Part shown: positions 42,728 through 51,448 of the stretch, in pieces
How positions within the stretch are numbered: position 1 is the first letter of the stretch
How the letters are laid out: each line of letters starts with the position of its first letter
NCBI GenBank assembly: GCA_002293375.1
Contig: DBDA01000008.1
Span: 62,001 to 126,000, forward strand
Source: Odoribacter sp. UBA944
GTDB lineage: Bacteria; Bacteroidota; Bacteroidia; Bacteroidales; Marinifilaceae
Length of the DNA stretch: 64,000 nucleotides
Direction of reading: 5' to 3'
Made by a program: the position numbers and the translations under genes
The notes under the pieces: model-generated
Database searches by the model: none
What the model was told of the DNA's origin: nothing
The model's input: only the letters and a program-made list of their open reading frames with translations

Positions 42728-43699
42728 ATGAAGTATATAACGAAACTTTGGACATTGTTGGCCTTGGCCGTTGCTACTCCGCTCTTTTTTTCGTGCGGCG
42801 ACGACGATGAAAAGGGGGGCGGTTCCGCCGGGTTGACGGGGGTAGAGATCCAGGGGGTGGCCAACCCGCTTGAATTGGCTGTCGGAGAGGTGTTGGTGGT
42901 GGACATTACCACCGCACCGGTCAATGTGGGGAAGGATGGAAATGTAAAATTCTCCTCCAGCAATAAAAAGGTCTTTACGGTAACCGAACGGGAAGGCCAT
43001 ATCAAGGCAACCGGGGTCGGAGAGGCTGTTTTGACCGTTTCGGTGGTGGGAGCGCCGGACATCCGTTCGGAACGCCGGGTGGTGGTGACAAACAGGCTTT
43101 TGGATGTAGCCTGGGCGGATACGGAGCTTGTCTTTCAGCGCAACCCGTTGCCGGTTGCCGATATAAACCTGAATGAGTACCTGCGTGCTACGCCGGAAGA
43201 GGCTGCTTTTGATGTGGTTTTTGAAACCCAATATGATACGATTGCAGCAGTGGATACAAATGGTATACTTACGGCTGTGGGATACGGTGAAACAGACCTG
43301 ACAGTAAGGATTGAAGGCACAAATTTTTCTGCAACAACACGTATAAAGATAGAACCTGTATTAGTAGAGCGTATCGTTCTTCCGGCCGGTTGGGACCCCG
43401 TCTTTCGGGCTACAGCGGGAGCATCCTTTCAGACGATTACCCTTCCACTGGAAGAGATTATTGTACTGCCCGAAAATGCAAATAACAAGGCTCTTATTAC
43501 GACCCCTCTACCTTGGAGTGGGGATGACATTTGGACAAACGGCAATCAAACCCCCAGGATAGCCCAGACAGGATTTACCAGTTTTGGACTTAGGTTCCAG
43601 ATAGCTGCCAAGCCCAAAGGAGTAGGTACAGCTACTTTCACTCTTCAATCTCAAGACGGAGGGGCCCAAAAAGAAATTACGGTTATTAGCACAGAGTAA
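42728..43699 (+). CDS. Ig-like (BIG2-type) surface lipoprotein
   Basis: A 323-residue lipoprotein: start MKYITKLWTLLALAVATPLF and lipobox FSCGDDDEKGGG, with the acidic surface-export motif. At least two Ig-like repeats are visible: residues ~40-115 (LTGVEIQGVANPLELAVGE... FSSSNKKVFTVTEREGHIKATGVGEAVLTVS) and ~120-205 (ending ILTAVGYGETDLTVRIEGTN). The C-terminal ~110 residues are unassigned and may be the ligand-binding part. It is the last gene of the SusCD operon, followed by a terminator at 43732-43766. Longer in-frame starts lie inside the previous gene. Confidence 0.8.
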   Translation: MKYITKLWTLLALAVATPLFFSCGDDDEKGGGSAGLTGVEIQGVANPLELAVGEVLVVDITTAPVNVGKDGNVKFSSSNKKVFTVTEREGHIKATGVGEAVLTVSVVGAPDIRSERRVVVTNRLLDVAWADTELVFQRNPLPVADINLNEYLRATPEEAAFDVVFETQYDTIAAVDTNGILTAVGYGETDLTVRIEGTNFSATTRIKIEPVLVERIVLPAGWDPVFRATAGASFQTITLPLEEIIVLPENANNKALITTPLPWSGDDIWTNGNQTPRIAQTGFTSFGLRFQIAAKPKGVGTATFTLQSQDGGAQKEITVISTE

Positions 43700-43731
43700 G
43701 GATAACTTGTAAATTAGCATTTTGAAACCAT

Positions 43732-43766
43732 AAAAAACCAGCTATCTTTTGAGGTAGCTGGTTTTT
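43732..43766. terminator. Terminator of the SusCD operon, bidirectional with speA
   Basis: AAAAAACCAGCTA and TAGCTGGTTTTT form an ~12-bp stem with a small internal bulge, followed by ATTT. It lies 33 bases past the last SusCD gene and 38 bases past the convergent speA stop. Confidence 0.88.
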
Positions 43767-43803
43767 ATTTGTGATTTTCAGAGTATGCTCATAGCTGAAC
43801 AGT

Positions 43804-45702
43804 TTAATCCTGCTCCATATAGGTGTAACCGTAAAGCCCGGAGCGGTAATTCGAGAGAAATTCCCGTCCTTCGGCGGCGGAGATGATCCCTTTTTTGACC
43901 GAAGTGGTTACCCAGACCTCGATGCTGCGGGCCATCTTTTTCGGGTTGAATTGAACGTATTCCAATACATCGGCGACCGTTTCCCCTTCAATGATCTTGT
44001 CGACCGTGTATTCGTTGTTCTTTACCTTGATGTGGACGGCGTTGGTGTCCCCGAACAGGTTGTGCAGGTCGCCCAGGATCTCCTGGTAAGCACCGACTAG
44101 AAATACGCCCAGATAGTATGGCTCCTTCCCGTCCAGTTCGTGTACCGGCAGGTGGTAGGAGAAGTTCCGGGTGGAGATAAAGTTGTCGATTTTCCCGTCC
44201 GAATCGCAGGTAATGTCTTGCAGCGTGGCCGACCGGATCGGTTGCTCTTTGAGCCGGGAGATTGGAATGATCGGAAATATCTGATCGATTGCCCAAGAGT
44301 CGGGCAACGACTGGAAGAGGGAGAAGTTGCAGAAGTATTTGTCCGGCAACAGTTTGGAAACTTTTTTCAGCTCTTCTGGGGCGTGTTTTATCTCGGCGGA
44401 CATCTTGTATACATCCCGGGCGATCGACCAGAAGAGGCGCTCAATCTGGGCGCGGGTGCGCAGGTCGATGAGGCCGAGGTTAAAGAGGTTCAGGCCGTCT
44501 TCCCGGCATTGGAGGGCATCGTGCCAGATCTCCAGCAACCGGGGTTGGTTCAGATTTTCCCAAAGGTCGTAAAGCTCCTTTACCAATTCGTGGGCATCTT
44601 CGGAGATGGTTTCGTTTTCGTCGAAGGCCGGCAGGGTGGTGCTGGCGAGCACCTCAAAAACCAGTACGGAGTGGTGGGCTGTTAACGCCCGCCCCGATTC
44701 CGTGATGATATTGGGTTGTTTCAGTTCGTATTTTTCACAGACGTCCACAATGGAGGAGACCGCGTCGTTCACGTACTCCTGGATGGAGTAGTTCATGCTG
44801 TTGCCGGATGAGGCTGACCGGGTGCCGTCGTAATCAACGCCCAATCCTCCTCCGATGTCGACAAAGTTGATGTCGAATCCCATAGCCTGGAGCTGTACAT
44901 AAAATTGGGCGGCCTCTTTCAGCGCTGTTTTGATGCGCCGGATGTTGGTTACCTGGCTGCCGATGTGGAAATGGATCAGTTGCAGACACTCTTTCATCTG
45001 GTAAGACTCCAACAGTTCGAGCGCTTCCAGCAATTCACTGGAATTGACCCCGAATTTGCTGACGTCTCCCCCGGACTCTTCCCATTTTCCGCTTCCGGAG
45101 CTAGCCAATTTGATTCGGATTCCAATGTTGGGGCGTACTTTCAGTTTCTTGGCGATCCGGGCGATGGTTTTCAACTCCATCAGTTTTTCCACTACCAGGT
45201 AGATCCGTTTTCCCATTTTCTGGGCCAGCAGCGCCAGTTCGATGTAGCTTTCGTCTTTGTAGCCGTTGCAGATGATCATGGCCTCTTCGTCGATGTCGAT
45301 GGAGAGTACCGCGTGCAGTTCCGGTTTGGAACCCGCCTCTAGGCCGATGTTGAATCTATTGCCGTGGCTGACGATCTCTTCTACGACAGGCCGCATCTGG
45401 TTAACCTTGATGGGGTAAATGATGTAGTTTTTAGCATGGTAGCCGTACTCTTTGGCGGCAAATTCAAAGCAGTTGGATATCTGTTCGATCCGGTTGTCCA
45501 AAATATCCGGAAAACGCAACAGGACAGGGGTATCCACATCCCTTACCTGGAGCTCTTCCATCAGTTCTTTCAGGTCGACCGCCACGCCTTCTCCTTTCGG
45601 CGTCACCGTTACATGCCCTTTTTCGTTGATCGAAAAGTAGTTCTGTCCCCAGCCGTTGATGTTGTACAACTCCGCCGAATCATCAATGCTCCATTTTCTC
45701 AT
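43804..45702 (-). CDS. speA: Biosynthetic arginine decarboxylase
   Basis: PLP enzyme of fold III that converts arginine to agmatine. The 632-residue protein has the PLP Lys in YPIKVNQMRPVVEEI, the phosphate loop DIGGGLGVDYDGTRSAS, and the C-terminal Cys/Asp region VLVFEVLASTTLP... DSWAIDQIFPIIPISRL. The N-terminus (KWSIDDSAELYNINGWGQNY) is typical of the long SpeA form. A full minus-strand promoter (45747-45779) lies 45 bases ahead. It supplies agmatine for speB at 32840-33691. Confidence 0.97.
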   Translation of the reverse strand: MRKWSIDDSAELYNINGWGQNYFSINEKGHVTVTPKGEGVAVDLKELMEELQVRDVDTPVLLRFPDILDNRIEQISNCFEFAAKEYGYHAKNYIIYPIKVNQMRPVVEEIVSHGNRFNIGLEAGSKPELHAVLSIDIDEEAMIICNGYKDESYIELALLAQKMGKRIYLVVEKLMELKTIARIAKKLKVRPNIGIRIKLASSGSGKWEESGGDVSKFGVNSSELLEALELLESYQMKECLQLIHFHIGSQVTNIRRIKTALKEAAQFYVQLQAMGFDINFVDIGGGLGVDYDGTRSASSGNSMNYSIQEYVNDAVSSIVDVCEKYELKQPNIITESGRALTAHHSVLVFEVLASTTLPAFDENETISEDAHELVKELYDLWENLNQPRLLEIWHDALQCREDGLNLFNLGLIDLRTRAQIERLFWSIARDVYKMSAEIKHAPEELKKVSKLLPDKYFCNFSLFQSLPDSWAIDQIFPIIPISRLKEQPIRSATLQDITCDSDGKIDNFISTRNFSYHLPVHELDGKEPYYLGVFLVGAYQEILGDLHNLFGDTNAVHIKVKNNEYTVDKIIEGETVADVLEYVQFNPKKMARSIEVWVTTSVKKGIISAAEGREFLSNYRSGLYGYTYMEQD

Positions 45703-45746
45703 GTTTCAACCAAATGCTTTATTCTGTGAATACAAAAATCAAGGTG

Positions 45747-45779
45747 CAAATCTACAATATATAATTTGATTTTTTCAAA
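45747..45779 (-). promoter_or_regulatory. Bacteroidetes-type promoter of speA
   Basis: On the minus strand TTTG (45779-45776) is followed after 21 bases by TAGATTTG (45754-45747), matching the -33/-7 consensus. Initiation would be about 35 bases ahead of the speA ATG. Confidence 0.7.
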
Positions 45780-45785
45780 CAGATT

Positions 45786-47249
45786 CTAAAAGTTACAGTT
45801 TTCGATCCCCTCTATGCCATTGCGCGACACGGAGAGGCGGAACCGTTTGTAAGTGACGGTATCTCCGTATTTCAGTTGCATGAGAAAATTCAGGTAGTAG
45901 ACGCGCTTTCCGCTGATCACGTCAAATCCGCCTGCCGGATTAGGTACGGAAAGTGGCGCTTCCGGGTTGTCCATTTTCAGGATGTAGTTGGAGACGTTGA
46001 ACCGCAGGATGTTATTGATGCCCGATATATCGTACTGGTTCAGGGCGTCTAATTTCTCTCCGTCTATGTCGACCAGTTTGCGGTACAGGAGGATCTTTTC
46101 CCGGGCGTAGCGGTTGTCCGCTTCCAACAGGTCTGAGCGGCTTCGCAGTTCGATGACCTCGTCCGGTATATGCGCCTCGGAGATGAAGTCCACACCCTCT
46201 TTGAATTGGCCGATCACCACCTCTTTGATCCGTACGGTGGTTTTGTTGTCAAAATGTTTTTTGGAAAGACGGCGGGCAAAATAGTACCGGGCCAGCTCTT
46301 TGATCCGGTCTTTCAGCATGTAGCTGACGACCAGGGCGACAAAAAGAGGCATGGTGTAATTTTCAAACTGTTGTTGTACGGAAAAGGCCACCGCCGTGGC
46401 AAACACCATGGAGAGACCTGCGGCGGTGCTGAAATAGACTTGTTCGGCGACCCGTCCCTCTTTTTTCTTTTCGGCGTCCGGGATCAACTGGCTTTCAATG
46501 TACCTTTTCAGGATCCGGGCGCGGTGGATGTAGGTGCGGTTCTGGTCCGGACTTTGGGAATCTACTACCTGGTAGCCGTGCTCTTTTTTGTACCGGATAT
46601 CTTGCCGGATCAGGTTGAGCAGGAGTGGTTCAACAGTGGCGTAATCCTCCGCTCCCCATTTCTTCAGTGATCTGAGCAGTCGGAAAATATGCTGTTCCAG
46701 AAGGTAGGAGAGAAATTCGTCTCCGAAGGTAAAATAACTAACGGCTTCCGGCGGCAGAGCGGCCGACCGTATTTCGTATCCCCATTTTCGGAAACCGGCT
46801 GTGATCTGTTCGATGTTTTGGATGTACCTTTGTACAACGGCTAACCGCTCGTTTGCCGGGGTATCTGCAATGATACTTCCTTCTTTTCGCAAAGCACTGC
46901 GAATAATAGCGATAAACATCTTTATCTGATGTTCACATTCATTCAGGTTTTCCGGAGTCGGCTCTGCTATGAGCTCGGTAAAGGATCCCTGCAGGAACAT
47001 GAACGGAAGAGACTCTTCATCAGCGATCTCGTGTAGATCATACACAGGGGTAATTAACCGGATGTAGGAGGTGATGTCCCGGTAAAACTGATTTTTGCTG
47101 TATGTGGAAGCATGGATGTCCAGATCGCTCGGAATGAAGAGCCAGGTGTTTACCATGAAGTCATTTTTCTTCTGTTTCTTAGGAACCAGAAATCCCATCT
47201 TAAACTCCACCGAGAACCGGTCGTGGATCCGGACCTGAATATCAATCAT
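45786..47249 (-). CDS. Conserved-looking protein with two central membrane helices, function unknown
   Basis: A 487-residue protein I do not recognise. The N-terminal ~250 residues look soluble and helical (MIDIQVRIHDRFSVEFKMGF... NTWLFIPSDLDIHAST), with several charged helices. At residues ~275-320 two hydrophobic segments (AAGLSMVFATAVAFSV; YTMPLFVALVVSYML) form a hairpin, followed by a basic stretch (KDRIKELARYYFARRLSKKH). The C-terminal ~130 residues are beta-rich. There is no signal peptide, so both large domains probably face the cytoplasm. A minus-strand TATATTTG lies at 47268-47275, 18 bases before the ATG. It stands alone between speA and tRNA-Pro on the same strand. Confidence 0.75.
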   Translation of the reverse strand: MIDIQVRIHDRFSVEFKMGFLVPKKQKKNDFMVNTWLFIPSDLDIHASTYSKNQFYRDITSYIRLITPVYDLHEIADEESLPFMFLQGSFTELIAEPTPENLNECEHQIKMFIAIIRSALRKEGSIIADTPANERLAVVQRYIQNIEQITAGFRKWGYEIRSAALPPEAVSYFTFGDEFLSYLLEQHIFRLLRSLKKWGAEDYATVEPLLLNLIRQDIRYKKEHGYQVVDSQSPDQNRTYIHRARILKRYIESQLIPDAEKKKEGRVAEQVYFSTAAGLSMVFATAVAFSVQQQFENYTMPLFVALVVSYMLKDRIKELARYYFARRLSKKHFDNKTTVRIKEVVIGQFKEGVDFISEAHIPDEVIELRSRSDLLEADNRYAREKILLYRKLVDIDGEKLDALNQYDISGINNILRFNVSNYILKMDNPEAPLSVPNPAGGFDVISGKRVYYLNFLMQLKYGDTVTYKRFRLSVSRNGIEGIENCNF

Positions 47250-47296
47250 GCCTTACATCTTGCCTTACAAATATAGCACATTTCATCTAAAAGAAA

Positions 47297-47320
47297 AACA
47301 CAGCCCGGATGGACTGTGTT
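47297..47320 (-). terminator. Rho-independent terminator after tRNA-Pro
   Basis: AACACAG and CTGTGTT form a 7-bp stem with a 10-base loop and, on the minus strand, a TTTTTCTTTT tail, 12 bases beyond the tRNA 3' end. Confidence 0.75.
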
Positions 47321-47332
47321 TTAAGGATTTTG

Positions 47333-47405
47333 TCGAGATGACTGGACTCGAACCAGCGGCCTCCACGTCCCGAACGTGGCGCGCTACCAACTGCGCTACA
47401 TCTCG
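47333..47405 (-). tRNA. tRNA-Pro (anticodon CGG)
   Basis: The minus-strand cloverleaf has acceptor CGAGATG/CATCTCG, D stem GCGC/GCGC, anticodon stem CCACG/CGTGG with loop TTCGGGA (anticodon CGG, reads CCG), T loop TTCGAGT and discriminator A. CCA is not encoded. Confidence 0.96.
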
Positions 47406-47494
47406 TTTGCCTGTTTGCGGGTGCAAATGTAATAAAATAATGGATTTAATGCGTATATTTGTAGAAAAATTATCCCCACAACCGGTTTGTACGC

Positions 47495-47836
47495 ATGGAT
47501 ACAATTAGACAAAACAAAGTCTCCCGCTTGATCCAAAGGGATTTGAGCGCCTTGTTTCAGCAGGAGTGCAAAGAATACATAGCGGGTGCAATGGTTTCGG
47601 TGACAACGGTGCGGGTCAGCCCGGATTTGTCATACGCCAAGATCTATTTAAGCATATTTCCATCGGAACGGGCCGGTATGGTCATGGGAAACCTGGAAGA
47701 GAAGAACAGATCCGTCCGTTTTCAGCTGGGGAAAAAGGTGGGGAAACAGATGCGGATCATACCGGAACTGCGCTTTTTTGTAGACGACAGCCTGGATTAT
47801 ATCGACAAAATAGACGGCCTGTTGAAAGAGTCGTAA
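47495..47836 (+). CDS. rbfA: Ribosome-binding factor A
   Basis: Binds the 30S subunit during late maturation of 16S rRNA. The 113-residue protein has the KH-like pattern: TIRQNKVSRLIQRDLSALFQ, then VSVTTVRVSPDLSYAKIYLS and LGKKVGKQMRIIPELRFFVDDSLDY, where the conserved R..P.L.F..D.S is clear. A TATATTTG -7 box lies at 47454-47461. The permease gene follows 12 bases later, so the two are probably co-transcribed. Confidence 0.96.
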   Translation: MDTIRQNKVSRLIQRDLSALFQQECKEYIAGAMVSVTTVRVSPDLSYAKIYLSIFPSERAGMVMGNLEEKNRSVRFQLGKKVGKQMRIIPELRFFVDDSLDYIDKIDGLLKES

Positions 47837-47848
47837 CCCACCTTCACC

Positions 47849-49069
47849 ATGCGCTTGCCCCTCTTCATCGCTGGCCGCTATCTTTTTTCCAGGAAGAAGC
47901 AACACGCCATCAACATCATTTCCGGCATCAGTGTGCTGGGAGTGACGATCGGCGTATCTGCGCTGATCGCGGTGCTTTCCGTTTTTAACGGGATGGAGGT
48001 GTTGCTGGCGCGAAGCATAGAGAGCTTGACCCCGGATCTGGTGATCTCTCCGGAAACCGGGAAATTTATGCCGGAAGATTCCCTTTTGTTGCGGAAGTTG
48101 GAGACTGTGGAGGAGGTGGCTTATTACCTGCCGGTAATAGAGGAGAAAGCCTTGCTAAAATACGGGGATCGGATCATGCCGATCACCGTAAAGGGAGTAC
48201 CGGAGGCGTTTGACCGGTATACCGGTTTCCGGGAACACATTGTTCAGGGAAATTACGGATTGAAAAACGGGGAGATCTATTTTGCAGCAGTGGGGGTCGG
48301 TGTTGCGCAGGAGTTGGGGATTGGTCTCTCTTTCCTGAGCCCGATGACCTTTTACTATCCCGATAACTCCTCTTCCCGGATACAGACGGCTTTGCATACC
48401 GAATACCTTTTCCCGGCCGCCCTCTTTTCCGTGCAGCAGGAGATCGACAATAAGTTAATCATTGCTGATATAGCTTTTGCCCGGAATGTATTTTTGCTGG
48501 GGGAGGGGGAGATTTCCCGGATTGAGATCAAGCTCAGGGATCCGGCCGGATTAAACCGGGCGAAAACGGCTGTTTCGGAGATGGCCGCCGGATACAGGGT
48601 CGAAGATAAGTTTGAGCGGGACCGGGCTTTTTACGCCATGATGCGCTCGGAGAAATTGGTGGTTTTCCTGATCCTGCTCTTTATTTTGCTGATTGCTTCG
48701 TTCAACATCGTAGGCTCTATATCGATGTTGATCCTGGATAAAAAAGAGGACCTGGGCATTTATGCCGCCTTGGGGATGAAGGGGGAGCGGATCATCTCCG
48801 TGTTCCGGACGGAAGGGATGTTGATTACGGCGGCGGGGATCTTGGCGGGAACTCTCCTGGGGGTTTTGCTCTGTTATTTGCAGGAGCGGTATGGATTGAT
48901 CCGGCTGGGGGACGGGAACTACATTACTGCCGCCTATCCGGTCAGGGTGGTGGCGGCTGATGTGGCGCTTGTTGTCTTGGCCGTGTTGTCGATCGGGTAT
49001 ATGGCTTCTTACTTTCCGGTGAGATACCTGATCTGCCGGTTAGTTTGGAGTGCGGACTTTACGAAATAA
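47849..49069 (+). CDS. ABC transporter permease, LolC/LolE-FtsX type
   Basis: A 406-residue inner-membrane permease resembling LolC/E, which extract lipoproteins from the inner membrane. The N-terminal helix RLPLFIAGRYLFSRKKQHAINIISGISVLGVTIGVSALIAV has the family opening. A large periplasmic domain spans ~45-260, and three C-terminal helices include VFLILLFILLIASFNIVGSI and the coupling segment DKKEDLGIYAALGMKGERI. The ATPase partner is not adjacent, as is usual in Bacteroidetes. It is followed 5 bases later by a cyclophilin gene. Confidence 0.9.
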   Translation: MRLPLFIAGRYLFSRKKQHAINIISGISVLGVTIGVSALIAVLSVFNGMEVLLARSIESLTPDLVISPETGKFMPEDSLLLRKLETVEEVAYYLPVIEEKALLKYGDRIMPITVKGVPEAFDRYTGFREHIVQGNYGLKNGEIYFAAVGVGVAQELGIGLSFLSPMTFYYPDNSSSRIQTALHTEYLFPAALFSVQQEIDNKLIIADIAFARNVFLLGEGEISRIEIKLRDPAGLNRAKTAVSEMAAGYRVEDKFERDRAFYAMMRSEKLVVFLILLFILLIASFNIVGSISMLILDKKEDLGIYAALGMKGERIISVFRTEGMLITAAGILAGTLLGVLLCYLQERYGLIRLGDGNYITAAYPVRVVAADVALVVLAVLSIGYMASYFPVRYLICRLVWSADFTK

Positions 49070-49074
49070 GAGGT

Positions 49075-49887
49075 ATGAAGAAGATTTTAGTTGTTTTACT
49101 GTTGTTGTTAGGGAGCCTATGGGCAGCTGCCCAGGAAGCAGATGTGACGGTAGTTATTGAGACCAATCTGGGGACCATGAAGGCGATACTCTACAAAGAC
49201 ACCCCGCAACACCGGGCCAACTTTATCCGTTTGGCCAAACAGGGACACTACGACGGGACGCTGTTTTACCGGGTGATCCGGAATTTTATGATCCAGGGAG
49301 GTTCTTCCGCCAGCCGGAATGCGGTCAAGGGACAGCAGATCGGTTTCGGAAAGCCGGTCACTATTGATGCGGAGATTCGGCCGGATCATTACCACAAGAA
49401 AGGCGCCCTGGCTGCGCCCCGGCAGCCGGACCGAGTGAATTTCTTTAAAGAGTCGGACATCTCTCAATTCTACATTGTACACGGAAAAAAGTACACAGAA
49501 GAGGAGATGGACCTGCTGGAAAAATCGGTGAATACCCCCATCCGGAATGCTATTCGCCGGAAGGTGTACACACCCGAAAAAAAGGCGCTCTTAGACTCTC
49601 TGCGGAAAGAGAAAAAGGTAGCGGAATTCCGGGAGATTGCAGAGAGGATCAAACAGGACATTGCCTTTGAATGGGAACTCAATCCAGATAAACTGTACAT
49701 GACCGACCGGAAAAAAGCGGATTATGTCCAACTGGGCGGTGTATACCACCTGGATAAGGAGTATACGGTTTTCGGCGAAGTGGTGGAAGGGTTGGAGGTG
49801 ATCGATAAAATTGCGAAACTGCCTACGGACGGATCGGACCGGCCGTTGCAGGATGTAACCATTAAAGTAAAAATCATTGAAAATTGA
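49075..49887 (+). CDS. Cyclophilin-type peptidylprolyl isomerase, secreted
   Basis: A 270-residue periplasmic prolyl isomerase. The start MKKILVVLLLLLGSLWAAAQ gives a signal peptide; the longer in-frame start at 49045 lies inside the permease gene. Motifs: TNLGTMKAILY, YRVIRNFMIQGGSSAS (active Arg), SQFYIVHGK, and GGVYHLDKEYTVFGEV with His at the CypA Trp121 position. It has the same charged helical insertion between the FYIV strand and the last strands (about residues 140-215) as the pair at 1932-3547. Coupling to a Lol-type permease fits a role in envelope-protein folding (inference). Confidence 0.93.
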   Translation: MKKILVVLLLLLGSLWAAAQEADVTVVIETNLGTMKAILYKDTPQHRANFIRLAKQGHYDGTLFYRVIRNFMIQGGSSASRNAVKGQQIGFGKPVTIDAEIRPDHYHKKGALAAPRQPDRVNFFKESDISQFYIVHGKKYTEEEMDLLEKSVNTPIRNAIRRKVYTPEKKALLDSLRKEKKVAEFREIAERIKQDIAFEWELNPDKLYMTDRKKADYVQLGGVYHLDKEYTVFGEVVEGLEVIDKIAKLPTDGSDRPLQDVTIKVKIIEN

Positions 49888-49893
49888 CCTGAT

Positions 49894-50307
49894 ATGGAGA
49901 GCATATCAAAAAGCAAACGTTGGTTGTGGATCTTCGGCTCTGTCGTATGGGCTCTGTTGATCCTTGTGCTGTGCCTGGTCTCTTCCGACGACTTGCCTCA
50001 TCCGGGCTGGAAGGTTCCGTATGCCGACAAATGGGTGCATTTCGGCCTCTTTTTTGTCCTTGCCTTTTTTCTGTATGCAGGGATGGCCTGGGGAGGGACC
50101 GTTCGCTGGAAGATATGGGGCATTGTCCTGTTTTTGTCTTTTCTGTACGGAGGGGTGATCGAGTGGTTGCAGGCAAATTTTTTTAACAGGAGCGGAGAAC
50201 TTTTGGATTTGATGGCCGATCTGGCTGGTGCGGTTGCCGGTTGCCTGTTTTATCTTGTGTGGCACAAAGGAAGAGAGCGGTTTCGTAAGGTTTCCGGCAC
50301 TCCGTAA
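49894..50307 (+). CDS. VanZ family membrane protein
   Basis: A 137-residue protein with four membrane segments and the VanZ-like pattern: WALLILVLCLVSSDDLP, the conserved PYADKWVHFGLFFVLAFFLY, a third helix WKIWGIVLFLSFLYGGVIEWLQ, and GELLDLMADLAGAVAGCLFY. VanZ relatives act on cell-envelope phenotypes but the biochemical role is unclear. It is the last gene of the rbfA-permease-cyclophilin-vanZ unit, followed by a strong terminator. Confidence 0.88.
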   Translation: MESISKSKRWLWIFGSVVWALLILVLCLVSSDDLPHPGWKVPYADKWVHFGLFFVLAFFLYAGMAWGGTVRWKIWGIVLFLSFLYGGVIEWLQANFFNRSGELLDLMADLAGAVAGCLFYLVWHKGRERFRKVSGTP

Positions 50308-50311
50308 CGTT

Positions 50312-50372
50312 AGAGTCTGTTTAAAAGTTCTCAAATAACTTCTGTAAGAAATTTAAACAGACTCTTATTTTT
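50312..50372 (+). terminator. Strong Rho-independent terminator before pheS
   Basis: AGAGTCTGTTTAAA (50312-50325) and TTTAAACAGACTCT (50352-50365) form a perfect 14-bp stem with a 26-base loop, followed by TATTTTTTTT. It ends the rbfA-vanZ unit. Confidence 0.88.
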
Positions 50373-50428
50373 TTTACTTTTACGGACGATAGGATGTGTT
50401 TTATCGTGCGTAATAAACAGAAATAGGT

Positions 50429-51448
50429 ATGTTAAAAAAAATCAGGCAGTTACTTTCGGAAATAACGGCTTTTTCAGCCCAATCCGCTGAAGAGGCGGAA
50501 CAGTTCCGAATCCGGCATTTGAGTAAAAAAGGAACCATTGCATTGTTGTTTGAAGAGTTTAAGCAGGTTTCCGGTGAGCAGAAAAGAGAAATGGGGCAAC
50601 TGCTGAATGAATTGAAAATAGCGGCTTTGGCTAAGGTTAACGAATTGAAAGAGGCACTTTCCGGGCAAGACGAAAGGCTGGAAGGGTTGGATCTGTTTTT
50701 GCCGGGCGATCCGTTGAAAACAGGGAGCCGTCACCCCATCACGATCGTAAAGAACGAGATACTCTCCATCTTCGACCGCCTCGGTTTTGTTGTTTCCGAA
50801 GGGCCGGAGATCGAGGACGATTGGCACAATTTTTCTGCCTTGAACTTCCCGCAGGAACATCCGGCCCGGGACATGCAGGATACTTTTTTTATCGGGAAAA
50901 ATCCCGATATCCTGTTGCATACGCACACCTCTTCGGTACAGGTGCGGGACATGGAAACCCACGAATTGCCGCTCCGCTTGGTTACACCCGGCCGGGTTTT
51001 CCGCAATGAGGCGATCTCCGCCCGGGCGCACTGTATTTTTCACCAGGTAGAGGCGCTCTATATTGACGAGCAGGTATCTTTTGCTGACTTGAAGCAGACC
51101 CTGACCTATTTCGCCAAAGAACTTTTCGGTACGGAAACCCGGATCCGGCTGCGGCCTTCCTATTTTCCCTTTACGGAGCCCTCCGCCGAAATGGATGTTT
51201 CCTGCACACTTTGCCACGGAAAAGGGTGCAATGTATGTAAGGGAACCGGCTGGCTTGAGATTTTGGGGTGTGGTATGGTCGACCCCAATGTGTTGGAGTT
51301 GAACGGGATCGATAAGGAGAAGTACAGCGGGTTCGCTTTGGGCATGGGGGTGGAACGGATCGCGATGCTGAAATACGGCATCCGGGATTTGCGCCTCTTC
51401 TTTGAAAACGACATCCGCTTCCTGGAACAGCTTTCCGCAGCTATCTGA
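50429..51448 (+). CDS. pheS: Phenylalanyl-tRNA synthetase alpha subunit
   Basis: Class II synthetase subunit that charges tRNA-Phe with PheT. The 339-residue protein has an N-terminal coiled-coil arm (residues ~1-85), motif 1 in HPITIVKNEILSIFDRLGF, motif 2 as the GRVFRNEAISARAHCIFHQVE segment, and motif 3 in FALGMGVERIAMLKYGI. A zinc-finger-like CTLCHGKGCNVCKGTGW insertion is present, as in related PheS. pheT is not adjacent; the next gene is a CYTH protein whose start overlaps the pheS stop (TGATG). A 10-residue frame just upstream has only one Phe and is not a convincing leader. Confidence 0.97.
   Translation: MLKKIRQLLSEITAFSAQSAEEAEQFRIRHLSKKGTIALLFEEFKQVSGEQKREMGQLLNELKIAALAKVNELKEALSGQDERLEGLDLFLPGDPLKTGSRHPITIVKNEILSIFDRLGFVVSEGPEIEDDWHNFSALNFPQEHPARDMQDTFFIGKNPDILLHTHTSSVQVRDMETHELPLRLVTPGRVFRNEAISARAHCIFHQVEALYIDEQVSFADLKQTLTYFAKELFGTETRIRLRPSYFPFTEPSAEMDVSCTLCHGKGCNVCKGTGWLEILGCGMVDPNVLELNGIDKEKYSGFALGMGVERIAMLKYGIRDLRLFFENDIRFLEQLSAAI

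Noticed and set aside
50394..50426. Ten-codon frame (M-C-F-I-V-R-N-K-Q-K) just ahead of pheS, considered as a Phe leader peptide
   Set aside because: Only one Phe codon, and the nearby terminator hairpin lies upstream of it rather than between it and pheS, so it cannot work as an attenuator.
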